A DNA stretch of 53,980 nucleotides from an uncultured Bacillota bacterium (GTDB taxonomy: Bacteria; Bacillota; Clostridia; Oscillospirales; Oscillospiraceae). Below are positions 46,317-53,921 of the stretch, in pieces (positions within the stretch are counted from its first letter, which is position 1; every line of letters starts with the position of its first letter). The notes beneath the pieces are model-generated. The model had not been told where the DNA came from. It made no database searches and saw nothing but the letters and a program-made list of their open reading frames with translations. The position numbers were made by a program, and so were the translations under genes. Location of the stretch: contig CANSXE010000006.1 in assembly GCA_947650875.1 (NCBI GenBank), forward strand, positions 1 through 53,980, read 5' to 3'.

Positions 46317-46360
46317 TGGTGGACCTGATCGGATTCGAACCGACGACCCCCACAATGCGA
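46317..46360 (-). other. tRNA 3'-end fragment, element attachment site
   Basis: The minus strand reads GGGGGTCGTCGGTTCGAATC, then CGATCAGGTCCACCA: a complete T-arm (stem GTCGG/CCGAT, loop TTCGAAT), the 3' acceptor strand and CCA. The D-arm, anticodon stem and 5' acceptor strand are missing; the upstream bases do not fold into them. This is the classic scar of an element integrated into a tRNA 3' end. The native terminator remains on its left, so the element lies to the right and the intact tRNA should be at its far end, outside the window. The amino acid identity cannot be assigned. Confidence 0.82.
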
Positions 46361-46366
46361 AAAGAT

Positions 46367-46492
46367 TTAGAAAACTTTTTCGGCTTGTTTTCGCTCCTTT
46401 TGGCCGTTTCCGCTGGATTTGACTTTATCTGTAAGCCTCTTTAACGGGGTGCTCTCCGTGTGTTCCAGCCACGTCTGTGGTGTGTCCTGTGG
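46367..46492 (-). pseudogene. C-terminal tail of an element ORF, perhaps the integrase
   Basis: A 41-codon frame without a start, reading PQDTPQTWLEHTESTPLKRL and ending GQKERKQAEKVF, then TAA seven bp before the tRNA fragment. Its upstream end is an in-frame stop at 46493-46495. A basic C-terminal tail ending at the att site is where tyrosine-recombinase genes usually end, so a deleted integrase gene is a reasonable guess, but the fragment contains no catalytic motif to prove it. Confidence 0.4.
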
Positions 46493-46496
46493 TCAG

Positions 46497-46599
46497 AAAC
46501 GCTTCTCGCTCAGCACCATCGGTTTTCCGCCAATGCTGAGTGGGAAGCGTTTTCCGTTTTTGCTGTCTGCATTGTAACTCTGACGGGAAGGTTTTGCAA
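46497..46599 (-). promoter_or_regulatory. Promoter plus long hairpin near the att site
   Basis: TTGCAA (46599-46594) and TACAAT (46576-46571), 17-bp spacer, on the minus strand. The predicted transcript begins with a hairpin of 19-nt arms (46497-46515 and 46534-46552; AAACGCTTC outer part, CTCAGCA inner part) with two G-U type mismatches. It may be a small RNA or the leader of the deleted gene. Confidence 0.5.
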
Positions 46600-46664
46600 C
46601 GGTTTTCTGCCAGGACAGACCCTCAAATTCTATGGGGCTATATCCAAAGAATTAGACCTCCTAT

Positions 46665-47555
46665 TCAGTAGCGAATACAAAAATAGTCCAAGTACTTTTT
46701 GAAGCGATCCTGGGCAGTTAAAACGGTGTCGGTCAAATAACCGTTCTCCCGTCCCCACTCCTTCAGGCCACGGTAGTAGAACAGCTTCAGGTCATCCTCG
46801 ATGATGAACGGTACAATTCCATGCCGCAGGCACTCCTTGAAGAGGATCAGCCGCCCAACTCTGCCGTTGCCGTCCTGAAAGGGGTGGATACGCTCAAAGC
46901 GCACATGAAACTCCAGCAAATCCCGCAGATTCTTTTTTGTCCCTCTGTTATATTCCCCGAGCAGTGCCTGCATTTGTTCCCTGACCTTTTCCGGCGCAGT
47001 CGTTTCCATGCCGCCCACCTCGTTGGGCATTTTCTTGTAGTTGCCGACTGCGAACCAATCCATCCGGCTGTCGCTGGTACCGGTCTTCAATACAGCATGA
47101 AGCTCCTTGATGAATTTCTCCGACAGAGGCAGCTTGGCGTGTTCGATAACCAGATCTACACAGCGAAAGTGATTGGCGGTTTCGAGGATGTCATCCACGT
47201 TCACCGTTTCACCGGTAATGCCGATGGTGTTGGTTTCATAAATATAGCGGGTCTGGTCGTGGGTCAGCCGGCTGCCCTCTATGTGGTTGGAGTTATAGGT
47301 CAGCTCAATTTGAATCTTGTGATAGATACCGCCGGACTGTCGGGATGCCTTTTCCCGTTTCAATATGTCAAGCAGAGTGGCAGGAGGTGTTTCCCTGTTC
47401 TTGGCGCGGGAGGGCTTTTCTGCGTCGGCGGGAATGTTCCAGGTCTTGCCGGTGAGGAACGCTCCGGGAATTCGGCCTTTGGAACAATAATTCCGCACAC
47501 TCCGCTGGGAAATTCCCCACTTCTCTGCCGTTTTCGCAACAGAAAGATACTCCAT
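46665..47555 (-). CDS. Fic-domain protein with N-terminal HTH
   Basis: A 296-aa protein. Residues about 1-40 form a MerR/excisionase-like helix-turn-helix (MEYLSVAKTAEKWGISQRSV, then NYCSKGRIPGAF). The Fic domain follows at about 85-260, with the active motif HPFQDGNGRVGR near residue 243 and an inhibitory-helix candidate near TYNSNHIEGSRLT, whose SNHIEG matches the class II (S/T)xxxE(G/N) motif. Fic enzymes AMPylate proteins; this Fic-Fic_N layout is usually auto-inhibited. The start at 47555 follows GGAGG by 8 bases. It is typical cargo of Clostridia integrative elements. Confidence 0.88.
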   Translation of the reverse strand: MEYLSVAKTAEKWGISQRSVRNYCSKGRIPGAFLTGKTWNIPADAEKPSRAKNRETPPATLLDILKREKASRQSGGIYHKIQIELTYNSNHIEGSRLTHDQTRYIYETNTIGITGETVNVDDILETANHFRCVDLVIEHAKLPLSEKFIKELHAVLKTGTSDSRMDWFAVGNYKKMPNEVGGMETTAPEKVREQMQALLGEYNRGTKKNLRDLLEFHVRFERIHPFQDGNGRVGRLILFKECLRHGIVPFIIEDDLKLFYYRGLKEWGRENGYLTDTVLTAQDRFKKYLDYFCIRY

Positions 47556-47659
47556 TTCTGTGTCCTCCAAGGTTGTGATACTGCTATTATACCTGATTAC
47601 CGGCAAAAATACAACAGTAGCTGTTCGGAAATGAGCGGATATTTTGCCGGTAGCGGCAA

Positions 47660-48553
47660 TCAGCTTGTGGAGGAGTACTCAAAGCTGGCGTTGGGGTCCG
47701 TATGCTGAAACAGGAGACTGTCGCCATGCCAGAAGCGGTAGCGTACCTCCGCACAGAGGCTCTCGTGGATGGTACGCTCCATACGGCCCTCCACCGGGGC
47801 CCGGAGGGACTGTCTCCGTTCATGCAGCAGTTCTACTTCCAGGCGGTACCTCCCCTGACGGATCACAGCCCCGGAAGAAGACCATGCCTCTATTTTGACT
47901 CCCTTATAGGTTGCCAAACGGTATTCCCGGCCACCGTGAAAAATGGAGCAGATACATCCGGTGAAGCCGCCCACAGGCAGAGGGATCGTCGCGATGGCCA
48001 GCATCAGGCTGCCGGGATCTGAGCCAGTCCAAACGCACTGTGTCCAGAGGTACGCACTGGGAAAGGAGCGGCCCCAGTCTGTCTCGATATACCCGGTTCC
48101 GTCGGAAAAATCCAAACGCTCGCCGTTCAACTCCAGCGTTCCCTCCAGGGAATGTCCCATGCTGATGACGCCGTGGGAGCACTGCATCCCAGCGAAGAAC
48201 CGGAATGGCCCCATGATGTCGGAGCGCAGGACAGTAAAAGAGACGTAGCGCAGGGCACCATGAAGGGAGAAGCCGTCCTGCTGGATATGGAGTTCAATCC
48301 CCTGCTCACCAAAGCTGGACTGCCCAATCTGTACCTGAAAGGGCTGACGGGAGATGTGAAGCTGCGACGCCGGGTACTCCAGCCACCACGCCTGATCCTT
48401 TGAAATGACCTGAAGGGAGGCGGTGCGGCGTCCCTCTCTGTCAGTATGGAACGCTGGAATCAGCGCCAAGGTCTGTCCCTGCGGATTTTGGTGCTTGAAG
48501 TACCAGCCCTCAAAATAGGGGCCCGTCCTGTTTGTGCTGTGAAAAAATCCCAT
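47660..48553 (-). CDS. Tocopherol-cyclase-like protein, copy 2
   Basis: A 297-aa paralogue of the 43952-44851 protein, colinear and about 80% identical, with the same GPYFEGWYFKH signature and NASFEYSS C-terminus. The start MGFFHSTNRTG at 48553 is chosen to match copy 1; an ATG three codons earlier touches the ribosome site. Upstream, 11-bp perfect arms (48566-48576 and 48583-48593) form a hairpin whose 3' arm runs into GGGAGG. It lies inside the integrated element, while copy 1 lies on the chromosomal side of the att scar. Confidence 0.8.
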   Translation of the reverse strand: MGFFHSTNRTGPYFEGWYFKHQNPQGQTLALIPAFHTDREGRRTASLQVISKDQAWWLEYPASQLHISRQPFQVQIGQSSFGEQGIELHIQQDGFSLHGALRYVSFTVLRSDIMGPFRFFAGMQCSHGVISMGHSLEGTLELNGERLDFSDGTGYIETDWGRSFPSAYLWTQCVWTGSDPGSLMLAIATIPLPVGGFTGCICSIFHGGREYRLATYKGVKIEAWSSSGAVIRQGRYRLEVELLHERRQSLRAPVEGRMERTIHESLCAEVRYRFWHGDSLLFQHTDPNASFEYSSTS

Positions 48554-48565
48554 GATAATCATCCT

Positions 48566-48593
48566 CCCGGATTCAGTTTTCCCTGAATCCGGG
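48566..48593 (-). promoter_or_regulatory. Leader hairpin at the ribosome site of copy 2
   Basis: CCCGGATTCAG and CTGAATCCGGG, loop GGAAAA on the minus strand; the last GGG of the stem is part of the GGGAGG ribosome site. Copy 1 has only the inner TTCAG/CTGAA part left. It could restrict translation. Confidence 0.55.
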
Positions 48594-48628
48594 ATTTTAT
48601 ATGGGATTACTCTCGACCGAGAGGAAGC

Positions 48629-48967
48629 CTATTTTTGCCCAAAATATTGATAGTATATCCCATTAACAGTTTCAATATAAACAATAAATGAAGGATGATC
48701 TTTATCCAACCAACGAGATAAATACATATTTTTTCGGTCGATGTATTGATCTCTTACCGTAAGCCATAGTCCCTCTGCTTTAAGCCTCCTTGTTTTTTGT
48801 ACGATATCGTGCGAATCAGGAATCTCATTCCAGACATATTGATCCTTTCCGTATCCCCAGGCATTTTTGTTGTGAATCAGCCTGCACAGGTTCCCTTTAG
48901 AATTTCTGGAGACAATTGCAACATCAAATTTGAATTTGAATGCTACAATTTTATGAACGATTATCGC
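48629..48967 (-). pseudogene. Truncated AT-rich gene, unknown family
   Basis: An open frame of 112 codons without an early ATG, from VHKIVAFKFKFDVAIVSRN through WGYGKDQYVWNEIPDSHDIV to YIETVNGIYYQYFGQK. The peptide is well-formed with aromatic residues and normal composition, so it is a real coding fragment. Just upstream a different frame offers GGAGG and ATGGTGAGCGATAAT, then a stop, suggesting a frameshift at the 5' end near 48960. No family is recognised. Confidence 0.5.
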
Positions 48968-49067
48968 TCACCATAGGTTTTCTATGAAATCCTCCGAAAG
49001 CCTTGAAAACAAAGGATTTTTCGCAGTGTGTTCGCCTTATTCCTTTATTCAGTTTCACACAAGTTCA

Positions 49068-49104
49068 CCCTTGCCCCAACTGCCCATAAGGGCAAAAGCA
49101 AGGG
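49068..49104. repeat. Nested inverted repeat before tnpV
   Basis: Outer arms CCCTTGC (49068-49074) and GCAAGGG (49098-49104), inner arms TGCCC and GGGCA. The rest of 48968-49193 is AT-rich and shows no gene. Confidence 0.5.
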
Positions 49105-49193
49105 CAAGAAAATCTCGCAACAGGATATGACAACGTGTGGCAATCGGAGAACTGTGACGTATGTGCGAATATATTATAGCGGAGGATTTCAAT

Positions 49194-49571
49194 ATGGACA
49201 AGTACATTTTTGACGAAAGTAACGGTCTGTGGTATGAACTGACTGGCGACTACTATTTCCCCTGTCTGACTGTACCTGCTGAAGAAGAACAGCCTGTTGA
49301 CGTGTGGGGTCAGCGGCACAGGCGGTATCTTAAAAAATACCGCTCAGCCCTTTATAACGCTTTACTGTTGAGCGGTAAGTTGAACAGCTACCTTGCCGAT
49401 ATTGACCAGCAGGCACAAGAACTGTTTGATAGCATAATCCAACAGATGACTCAATCTCAGGGCATTACCGAAACGCTGAAAGCTACCGACCAAATGGTGT
49501 GGGTTGGTAGTATGAACAACATCCGCAAAACTGTTGAAGAGATAGTGCATAAAGAGTTTGCACCCGGATAA
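49194..49571 (+). CDS. tnpV: TnpV-family transposon-encoded protein
   Basis: A 125-aa protein starting MDKYIFDESNGLWYELTGDY. The order YFPCLTVPAEEEQPVDVWGQR, RHRRYLKKYR, LNSYLADIDQQAQELFDSII and the C-terminal MNNIRKTVEEIVHKE is characteristic of TnpV, a small protein of unknown role in Clostridia transposons and conjugative elements. The start follows GCGGAGG by 8 bases; an ATG 11 codons earlier lacks a site. It is the only plus-strand gene of the element in the window and ends in a strong terminator. Confidence 0.9.
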   Translation: MDKYIFDESNGLWYELTGDYYFPCLTVPAEEEQPVDVWGQRHRRYLKKYRSALYNALLLSGKLNSYLADIDQQAQELFDSIIQQMTQSQGITETLKATDQMVWVGSMNNIRKTVEEIVHKEFAPG

Positions 49572-49577
49572 ATGAAG

Positions 49578-49603
49578 TAAGGGAGGGGCACGCCCCTCCC
49601 TTA
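49578..49603. terminator. Terminator between tnpV and the RM gene
   Basis: TAAGGGAGGGGC and GCCCCTCCCTTA, 12-bp perfect arms around AC, between convergent genes. No long T-run. Confidence 0.7.
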
Positions 49604-49609
49604 TCCCAT

Positions 49610-52600
49610 CTACACCGAAACCTTTTGCGAAATTAGCGCATCAAGTTTTTTCACAGCTTCCTGCTGGCATTGTTGAATCGTAAGATACTTTTTTGCAATG
49701 CTTTTCTGTGCTTCCAACGAAATATGCTTATCGTGGTCAACGGGAACAGGAATCATAACATCCTCAAGCATAGAGGGATACAATTTTGTAAACTCATCTT
49801 CTCCGTTATCTCCTCGCCGTCCTTTTGCCATTTCTCTGAAAATTGGTTCCAATATAAATTTCATATAATCAAAGTCTAAATCTGTACGATCATCTTTGGG
49901 AAGTAAAATTCCTCTATCACCATTAATAGAAAATCTACCATCCAAAATAAGTATTGTACCTGCAAAGCCGTTTGTGGCCCAAGTCATATATCTCCCATCA
50001 TAGTCATAGGTATCTAAATGTGTTAACGGCTTTTGGCTGGAAGCAGAATAGACTGGGTATTGACCAGAATGTAAGTTCCCATATTTTTTTGTGTATTTTG
50101 CAAATCCCTTGCTCATCTCAAACAGCATTGGAAGAGGCAGATATTCGATTGAGTACTCATCATTATCAAGAATAACACTTACATCTGACAGTTGCGCTCT
50201 TAACTCGCAAAGCGATTTTTTAGTTTGCTTGATAGAAATATACACACCAGCGATTTCTTGTTGCTTGGCTAAATCAAGAGTACCGTTTTCAGAAACAGGG
50301 AATGGAATTGCTACATTTTCAATCATATATGGAGGAAGAGAGGTATACTCATTTTCCCCATTTTCACCCTGACGTCCTTTTTTTAGTTCCCGGAACAATG
50401 GCTCAAGAATATATTGAACATATTCCAAGTCAACTTGGTCAACATATTGTTTCTTAGGAATAAGCACACCCCGGTGATTTGTTGCTGAAAACGGCAATTC
50501 ATGGTGCATAATATATCCGGCCAGCCCATCTATTGCCCAAGAGAGCGCGACCACATCGAAATCAAAGGAATCAATCTGAGCAAATGCTCCAAATGTGTTG
50601 CCCGAGTATAGCGGATAACTACCTTGGTGATCTTGAACATACTTTTTTGTATATACCCCGCTACCACGTTTGATGTCAAACACCTCTATAACAGGAAGTT
50701 CAATTATTTGATTGCTATCATTGTTTTTTTTTTCAATTTCGGATAGCGGCTCATCAAATTCAGAAAGTGCATTTATCGTATCACTGAGAATAACCCTAAA
50801 GTCATTCAGGCTAACCGAACTGGTACTTTCCTCGATGCCAAGTTGCCTTTTCTCTTCATGACTCCACCAACGCTCAACACACCAATGGCTTCCATCATAA
50901 AAGTCATCAATACTGACGATTTTGCACCGCATATCATCTGTTCTAAATTTTGCCTTTGCACCCTTAAACATATTAAACAGGTCAGATGCAACCGCTAAAT
51001 CATTCTGATCAATGTCAAAACGGTTAACATCCCTGGTTTCTCCAATCTCAGAGCATAAGTAGGTAAAGACAGGAGAACTTTGTCGTTCAAGTGTGCTAAT
51101 TCCATCAATTTTTACTGGCGTTTTTTTGGTTAGCGCAAGTATATAAGTCTTTTTGTTTGTGGTAAAGAATGTGTTCAGAGGTAAAGAGATAACCGCATCA
51201 ATAACACACTGCTCAAGGATATAGTCACGCAGCTTTTTGTCATTGCTCCGATTCATAATACCATCAGGAACGACAATGAACGCCTTACCACCAGACTTCA
51301 AGGCCCGAACAATCCACTCCATAAACAAGCCTTCAATGCCCATAGCATTGATAGCGTAATGCTTCTTCAACTCAGTCTGCTTTCCTATTTCTTCTTTCAA
51401 GTTGCTACTACCGCTCATTACGTAGGGAGGATTGGTCAGGATTAGATCATACTTGTCTGTTTCTGGTCTTGCCAGTGTTCCCAAAATTGAGTTGGTCTGT
51501 AAAAGGAATGTATTATTGAACAATTCGGCGAATTCTTTTGTCAAATCTGGGTGTTCGCGAATCATACCCGAAAAATATATTAGCATATTAGCCTTGGCCA
51601 ATATAATTGTTTTTTGTTCTTCTTTATCAAACCCTTTATCAAATCCATGCAAAGCAATCTGAGGTTTTAATTTTCCATCTTCCACCAAGAAAAACCGATG
51701 TAGATCATTGCAAATTGGTTCGAGCAAAAATTTACCCACACCACAAGCCGGGTCACAGACCTCCATACCAGGCAATAAATCCACCATATTGACAATAGCA
51801 CGCACAACTTTTAAAGGGGTAAAATACTGCCCCCAATTTTTCTTGCTAATTGATTCCTTTAAGAAAGTTTCAAATAGCTTACTTTTAAAATCATAGTCAA
51901 TGTTTTCCAGTGTCCCAAAATCATTAAAACGCTTCAGTATCCGATGGAATACAGCACCATAACCCTCAACCGCTTTATCGTCTTTTGAAACAAATATTGT
52001 ACCATTAATAATTGTGGTTTTATCCGCTTGATTCTGTGGGAATAGTTCTTTAATTTTTACACGAATCGTTTTGGCATAATGATCAAGAACTTCGTTTTCA
52101 TTGTTTCCGGAATATAGACCCAACAAATCATAAAAAGAGTGTAGTCCTTTAAGCACACCTAAATCACTGAGATATTTAAATATAAAGATTTCAACAAATG
52201 TATATAGGCAATTTTCTGGCGTCGCGCCAGATACTGACCATAAATCTTGCCAAACTCGCTCTGCTAAAGGGAGTGGATCAACCATCGCGGCTGCTTTGAG
52301 TTTGTCATTTGTTGCGTTGATAGAACTTCTAATTTTACTAATCAAAGCAATACATTCTGTACTATTTTTATCAAAATTAAGTGTAACCTTACTGCCGTCC
52401 TCTTGTAAGATTTCATTTCCAGTAGACGGATTAACCCAAAATGACTTTTTTCCATCCGTGACAATATAGACCCTCGCCTGTAAAGCGCGAGCTGTTCCAA
52501 GCTCTTGAGCTATTGCTTTCGCTATTTGAGTTTTTGTACGAAGTTCTTGAGGCGTTTTATATTCAATGGCCGCAATAACTAATGGTTTTTTAACAATTAG

Positions 52601-52762
52601 AGCATCAGGCTTTTTACCTTCAAACTCTGCATAGTCGCGATTCGGGATGATTTTTGCATTTTTCAGTGCCTTAAGTGTGGTTGCACCAATATTGTAAAAA
52701 TTCCAATCCCCCATTTTCTCGGGAGCCTCTACCAAATTACGCTGAATTAATTCTTCACTCAT
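49610..52762 (-). CDS. Single-chain restriction-modification enzyme (AloI-like Type IIB/IIG)
   Basis: A 1050-aa fusion of nuclease, methyltransferase and specificity parts. Residues 1 to about 140 form a PD-(D/E)xK nuclease domain like the Type I HsdR N-terminus: Asp53 in KKPDALIV and Glu67/Lys69 in AIEYK. A Type I-like N6-adenine methyltransferase follows at about 160-650, with motif I DPACGVG (337-343) and NPPY (444-447). Two target-recognition domains (about 690-860 and 885-1040) are internal repeats, each with YTKKY and an EPxFRE...KGR segment. There is no helicase, so it cannot be a classical Type I enzyme; AloI-type enzymes have this layout. The start overlaps the HTH gene by 8 bp. Strongly AT-rich. 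Confidence 0.85.
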   Translation of the reverse strand: MSEELIQRNLVEAPEKMGDWNFYNIGATTLKALKNAKIIPNRDYAEFEGKKPDALIVKKPLVIAAIEYKTPQELRTKTQIAKAIAQELGTARALQARVYIVTDGKKSFWVNPSTGNEILQEDGSKVTLNFDKNSTECIALISKIRSSINATNDKLKAAAMVDPLPLAERVWQDLWSVSGATPENCLYTFVEIFIFKYLSDLGVLKGLHSFYDLLGLYSGNNENEVLDHYAKTIRVKIKELFPQNQADKTTIINGTIFVSKDDKAVEGYGAVFHRILKRFNDFGTLENIDYDFKSKLFETFLKESISKKNWGQYFTPLKVVRAIVNMVDLLPGMEVCDPACGVGKFLLEPICNDLHRFFLVEDGKLKPQIALHGFDKGFDKEEQKTIILAKANMLIYFSGMIREHPDLTKEFAELFNNTFLLQTNSILGTLARPETDKYDLILTNPPYVMSGSSNLKEEIGKQTELKKHYAINAMGIEGLFMEWIVRALKSGGKAFIVVPDGIMNRSNDKKLRDYILEQCVIDAVISLPLNTFFTTNKKTYILALTKKTPVKIDGISTLERQSSPVFTYLCSEIGETRDVNRFDIDQNDLAVASDLFNMFKGAKAKFRTDDMRCKIVSIDDFYDGSHWCVERWWSHEEKRQLGIEESTSSVSLNDFRVILSDTINALSEFDEPLSEIEKKNNDSNQIIELPVIEVFDIKRGSGVYTKKYVQDHQGSYPLYSGNTFGAFAQIDSFDFDVVALSWAIDGLAGYIMHHELPFSATNHRGVLIPKKQYVDQVDLEYVQYILEPLFRELKKGRQGENGENEYTSLPPYMIENVAIPFPVSENGTLDLAKQQEIAGVYISIKQTKKSLCELRAQLSDVSVILDNDEYSIEYLPLPMLFEMSKGFAKYTKKYGNLHSGQYPVYSASSQKPLTHLDTYDYDGRYMTWATNGFAGTILILDGRFSINGDRGILLPKDDRTDLDFDYMKFILEPIFREMAKGRRGDNGEDEFTKLYPSMLEDVMIPVPVDHDKHISLEAQKSIAKKYLTIQQCQQEAVKKLDALISQKVSV

Positions 52763-52955
52763 TGATAGCAACCCCTTTCTCTTTGTTAGTGTGTTCGGCC
52801 AGATATGCGTCTATATCTTCTTTTTTAATACGGAGGGAGCGTCCCCCAATTCGAGAAGCCACAAGCTTATTGGAAGCAATAAGTCTACGGACAGTCTTAT
52901 CACAGACTTTAAGATATTGTGCTGTCTGTGCAACTGTATAAATTTCATCACCCAT
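52755..52955 (-). CDS. Excisionase-like HTH protein coupled to the RM gene
   Basis: A 66-aa protein, MGDEIYTVAQTAQYLKVCDK followed by TVRRLIASNKLV. It is a helix-turn-helix of the excisionase/HTH_17 type with the wing ASRIGGRSLRIKKEDIDAYL. GGAGGG lies 7 bases before the ATG at 52955. The last 8 bases overlap the RM start, so translation of the enzyme depends on it. It could be a controller of the RM operon, delaying restriction after transfer, or an element excisionase. Confidence 0.82.
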   Translation of the reverse strand: MGDEIYTVAQTAQYLKVCDKTVRRLIASNKLVASRIGGRSLRIKKEDIDAYLAEHTNKEKGVAINE

Positions 52956-52978
52956 AACACAATCCCTCCATTTTGTCA

Positions 52979-53008
52979 AGTATAACATGACTACTTTGCG
53001 GATTGCAA
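52979..53008 (-). promoter_or_regulatory. Promoter of the HTH-RM operon
   Basis: TTGCAA (53008-53003) and TATACT (52984-52979), 18-bp spacer on the minus strand, 24 bp upstream of the HTH start. Confidence 0.7.
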
Positions 53009-53086
53009 TAGGTGAACGAGAATTTTGTGGATTTTTTTGGACACAAGTGGACATTGCAGGACACCACCCGTGCTTCATCTATGTAC

Positions 53087-53121
53087 GCACCGCATGGCCT
53101 TCTGGCTGTGCGGTGCTTTTT
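53087..53121 (+). terminator. Hairpin after mobC, plus-strand T-run
   Basis: GCACCGCA (53087-53094) and TGCGGTGC (53109-53116), with an inner GGCC/GGCT stem, followed by TTTTT on the plus strand. No plus-strand gene feeds it, so it may block antisense transcription of mobC. Confidence 0.6.
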
Positions 53122-53130
53122 CGTCTGCCG

Positions 53131-53448
53131 TCAGTCTTTCGTGTAAGCGTCCACAATACGTACTTCCAGCTCCCGGTTCCGCTCTAACGCCCTGTGGAGT
53201 TCCGGCACTTCCAGCAGGCCCCTGGCGTTGGCGATGATGAGGATGCGATTGAGGCTGGCCCCCACCCTGCGGACTTCGTGGATCAGCTTCGGCACATCGA
53301 CGGAGGGGGCCTCCCGGATGACTGCGCCGCCGATGCACTGCCGGATGAACCGCTCACGGGAACCCCGTACCCTGCTGACCTTTTCGTTGAGGTCGGCCAG
53401 CTCCTCGTCAGACAGACGGATGATGATTTGGTTGGTTCTGCTACGCAT
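53131..53448 (-). CDS. mobC: MobC-like relaxosome protein
   Basis: A 105-aa protein. The N-terminal ribbon-helix-helix is RTNQIIIRLSDEELADLNEKV, followed by the Arg-rich helix RGSRERFIRQCI and the MobC signature LIHEVRRVGASLNRILIIAN with the usual Ala/Asn pattern. MobC assists the relaxase in nicking at oriT. The start follows AAAGGAG. A relaxase gene normally lies directly after mobC, but here the next minus-strand gene is the HTH-RM pair. Confidence 0.85.
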   Translation of the reverse strand: MRSRTNQIIIRLSDEELADLNEKVSRVRGSRERFIRQCIGGAVIREAPSVDVPKLIHEVRRVGASLNRILIIANARGLLEVPELHRALERNRELEVRIVDAYTKD

Positions 53449-53495
53449 GGATTCTCCTTTCTCCGGGGTCATAGGGGTGGAACCCCTGTCAAGCG

Positions 53496-53515
53496 GTATT
53501 GTGATATCACAATAC
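53496..53515. promoter_or_regulatory. Perfect 20-bp palindrome upstream of mobC
   Basis: GTATTGTGATATCACAATAC, 47 bp before the mobC start. Short inverted repeats AGGGG/CCCCT (53472-53488) and CCGGCT/AGCCGG (about 53578-53602) lie around it. It is a candidate oriT or MobC operator. Confidence 0.6.
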
Positions 53516-53628
53516 GTTGCTTGCTAAGACTGTACCACTTCCGCCCCGACGTATTTTGCGGGTGCGTCCCCGCCGCCCCGGCTATCCTTTTCAGCCGGTG
53601 AATTTTGGGAGGACACGCCCAAAGTACG

Positions 53629-53844
53629 TCACTCGACCCGGCGGACGTCACCCTCCCGGAGCAGGTTTCGCCCCTGGTTGGCGGCCATAAACCGTTCCAG
53701 CGTGTCCCGCCGGATGATGGCTTTCCGGCCCACCTTCAGCACCGGCAGCTTGCCCCAGTCCACCAGCTTCCGCATGGTGTTCCGCCCAATACCGGTACAC
53801 TCAGCGGCTTCCTCAATGGTCAGCCCCATTTTAACTGCGCTCAT
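53629..53844 (-). CDS. Excisionase-like DNA-binding protein (Tn916 Xis type)
   Basis: A 71-aa winged-helix protein: MGLTIEEAAECTGIGRNTMRKL then VLKVGRKAIIRRDTLERFMAAN, the typical Xis/HTH_17 pattern with a basic wing. Such proteins direct integrase toward excision or act as small regulators in integrative elements. GAAAGGAG precedes the ATG. A near-perfect promoter lies upstream. GC content is higher than that of the RM gene. Confidence 0.85.
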   Translation of the reverse strand: MSAVKMGLTIEEAAECTGIGRNTMRKLVDWGKLPVLKVGRKAIIRRDTLERFMAANQGRNLLREGDVRRVE

Positions 53845-53892
53845 TCTGCACGCTCCTTTCTGTTGTGCTTGTTTTGCAACTACAACACCGTT

Positions 53893-53921
53893 ATTATACT
53901 TAAGTTGCCGCCGCTTGTCAA
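53893..53921 (-). promoter_or_regulatory. Near-consensus promoter of the xis-mobC region
   Basis: TTGACA (53921-53916) and TATAAT (53898-53893) on the minus strand, 17-bp spacer. The remaining DNA to the edge is AT-rich with no gene. Confidence 0.85.

Noticed and set aside
46317-46400. Intact tRNA gene
   Set aside because: Only the T-arm, 3' acceptor strand and CCA are present; no anticodon stem, D-arm or 5' acceptor partner can be formed upstream.
49610-52762. Classical Type I R-M subunit HsdM or HsdS alone
   Set aside because: Nuclease, methyltransferase and two recognition domains are on one chain and there is no helicase-motor gene nearby.
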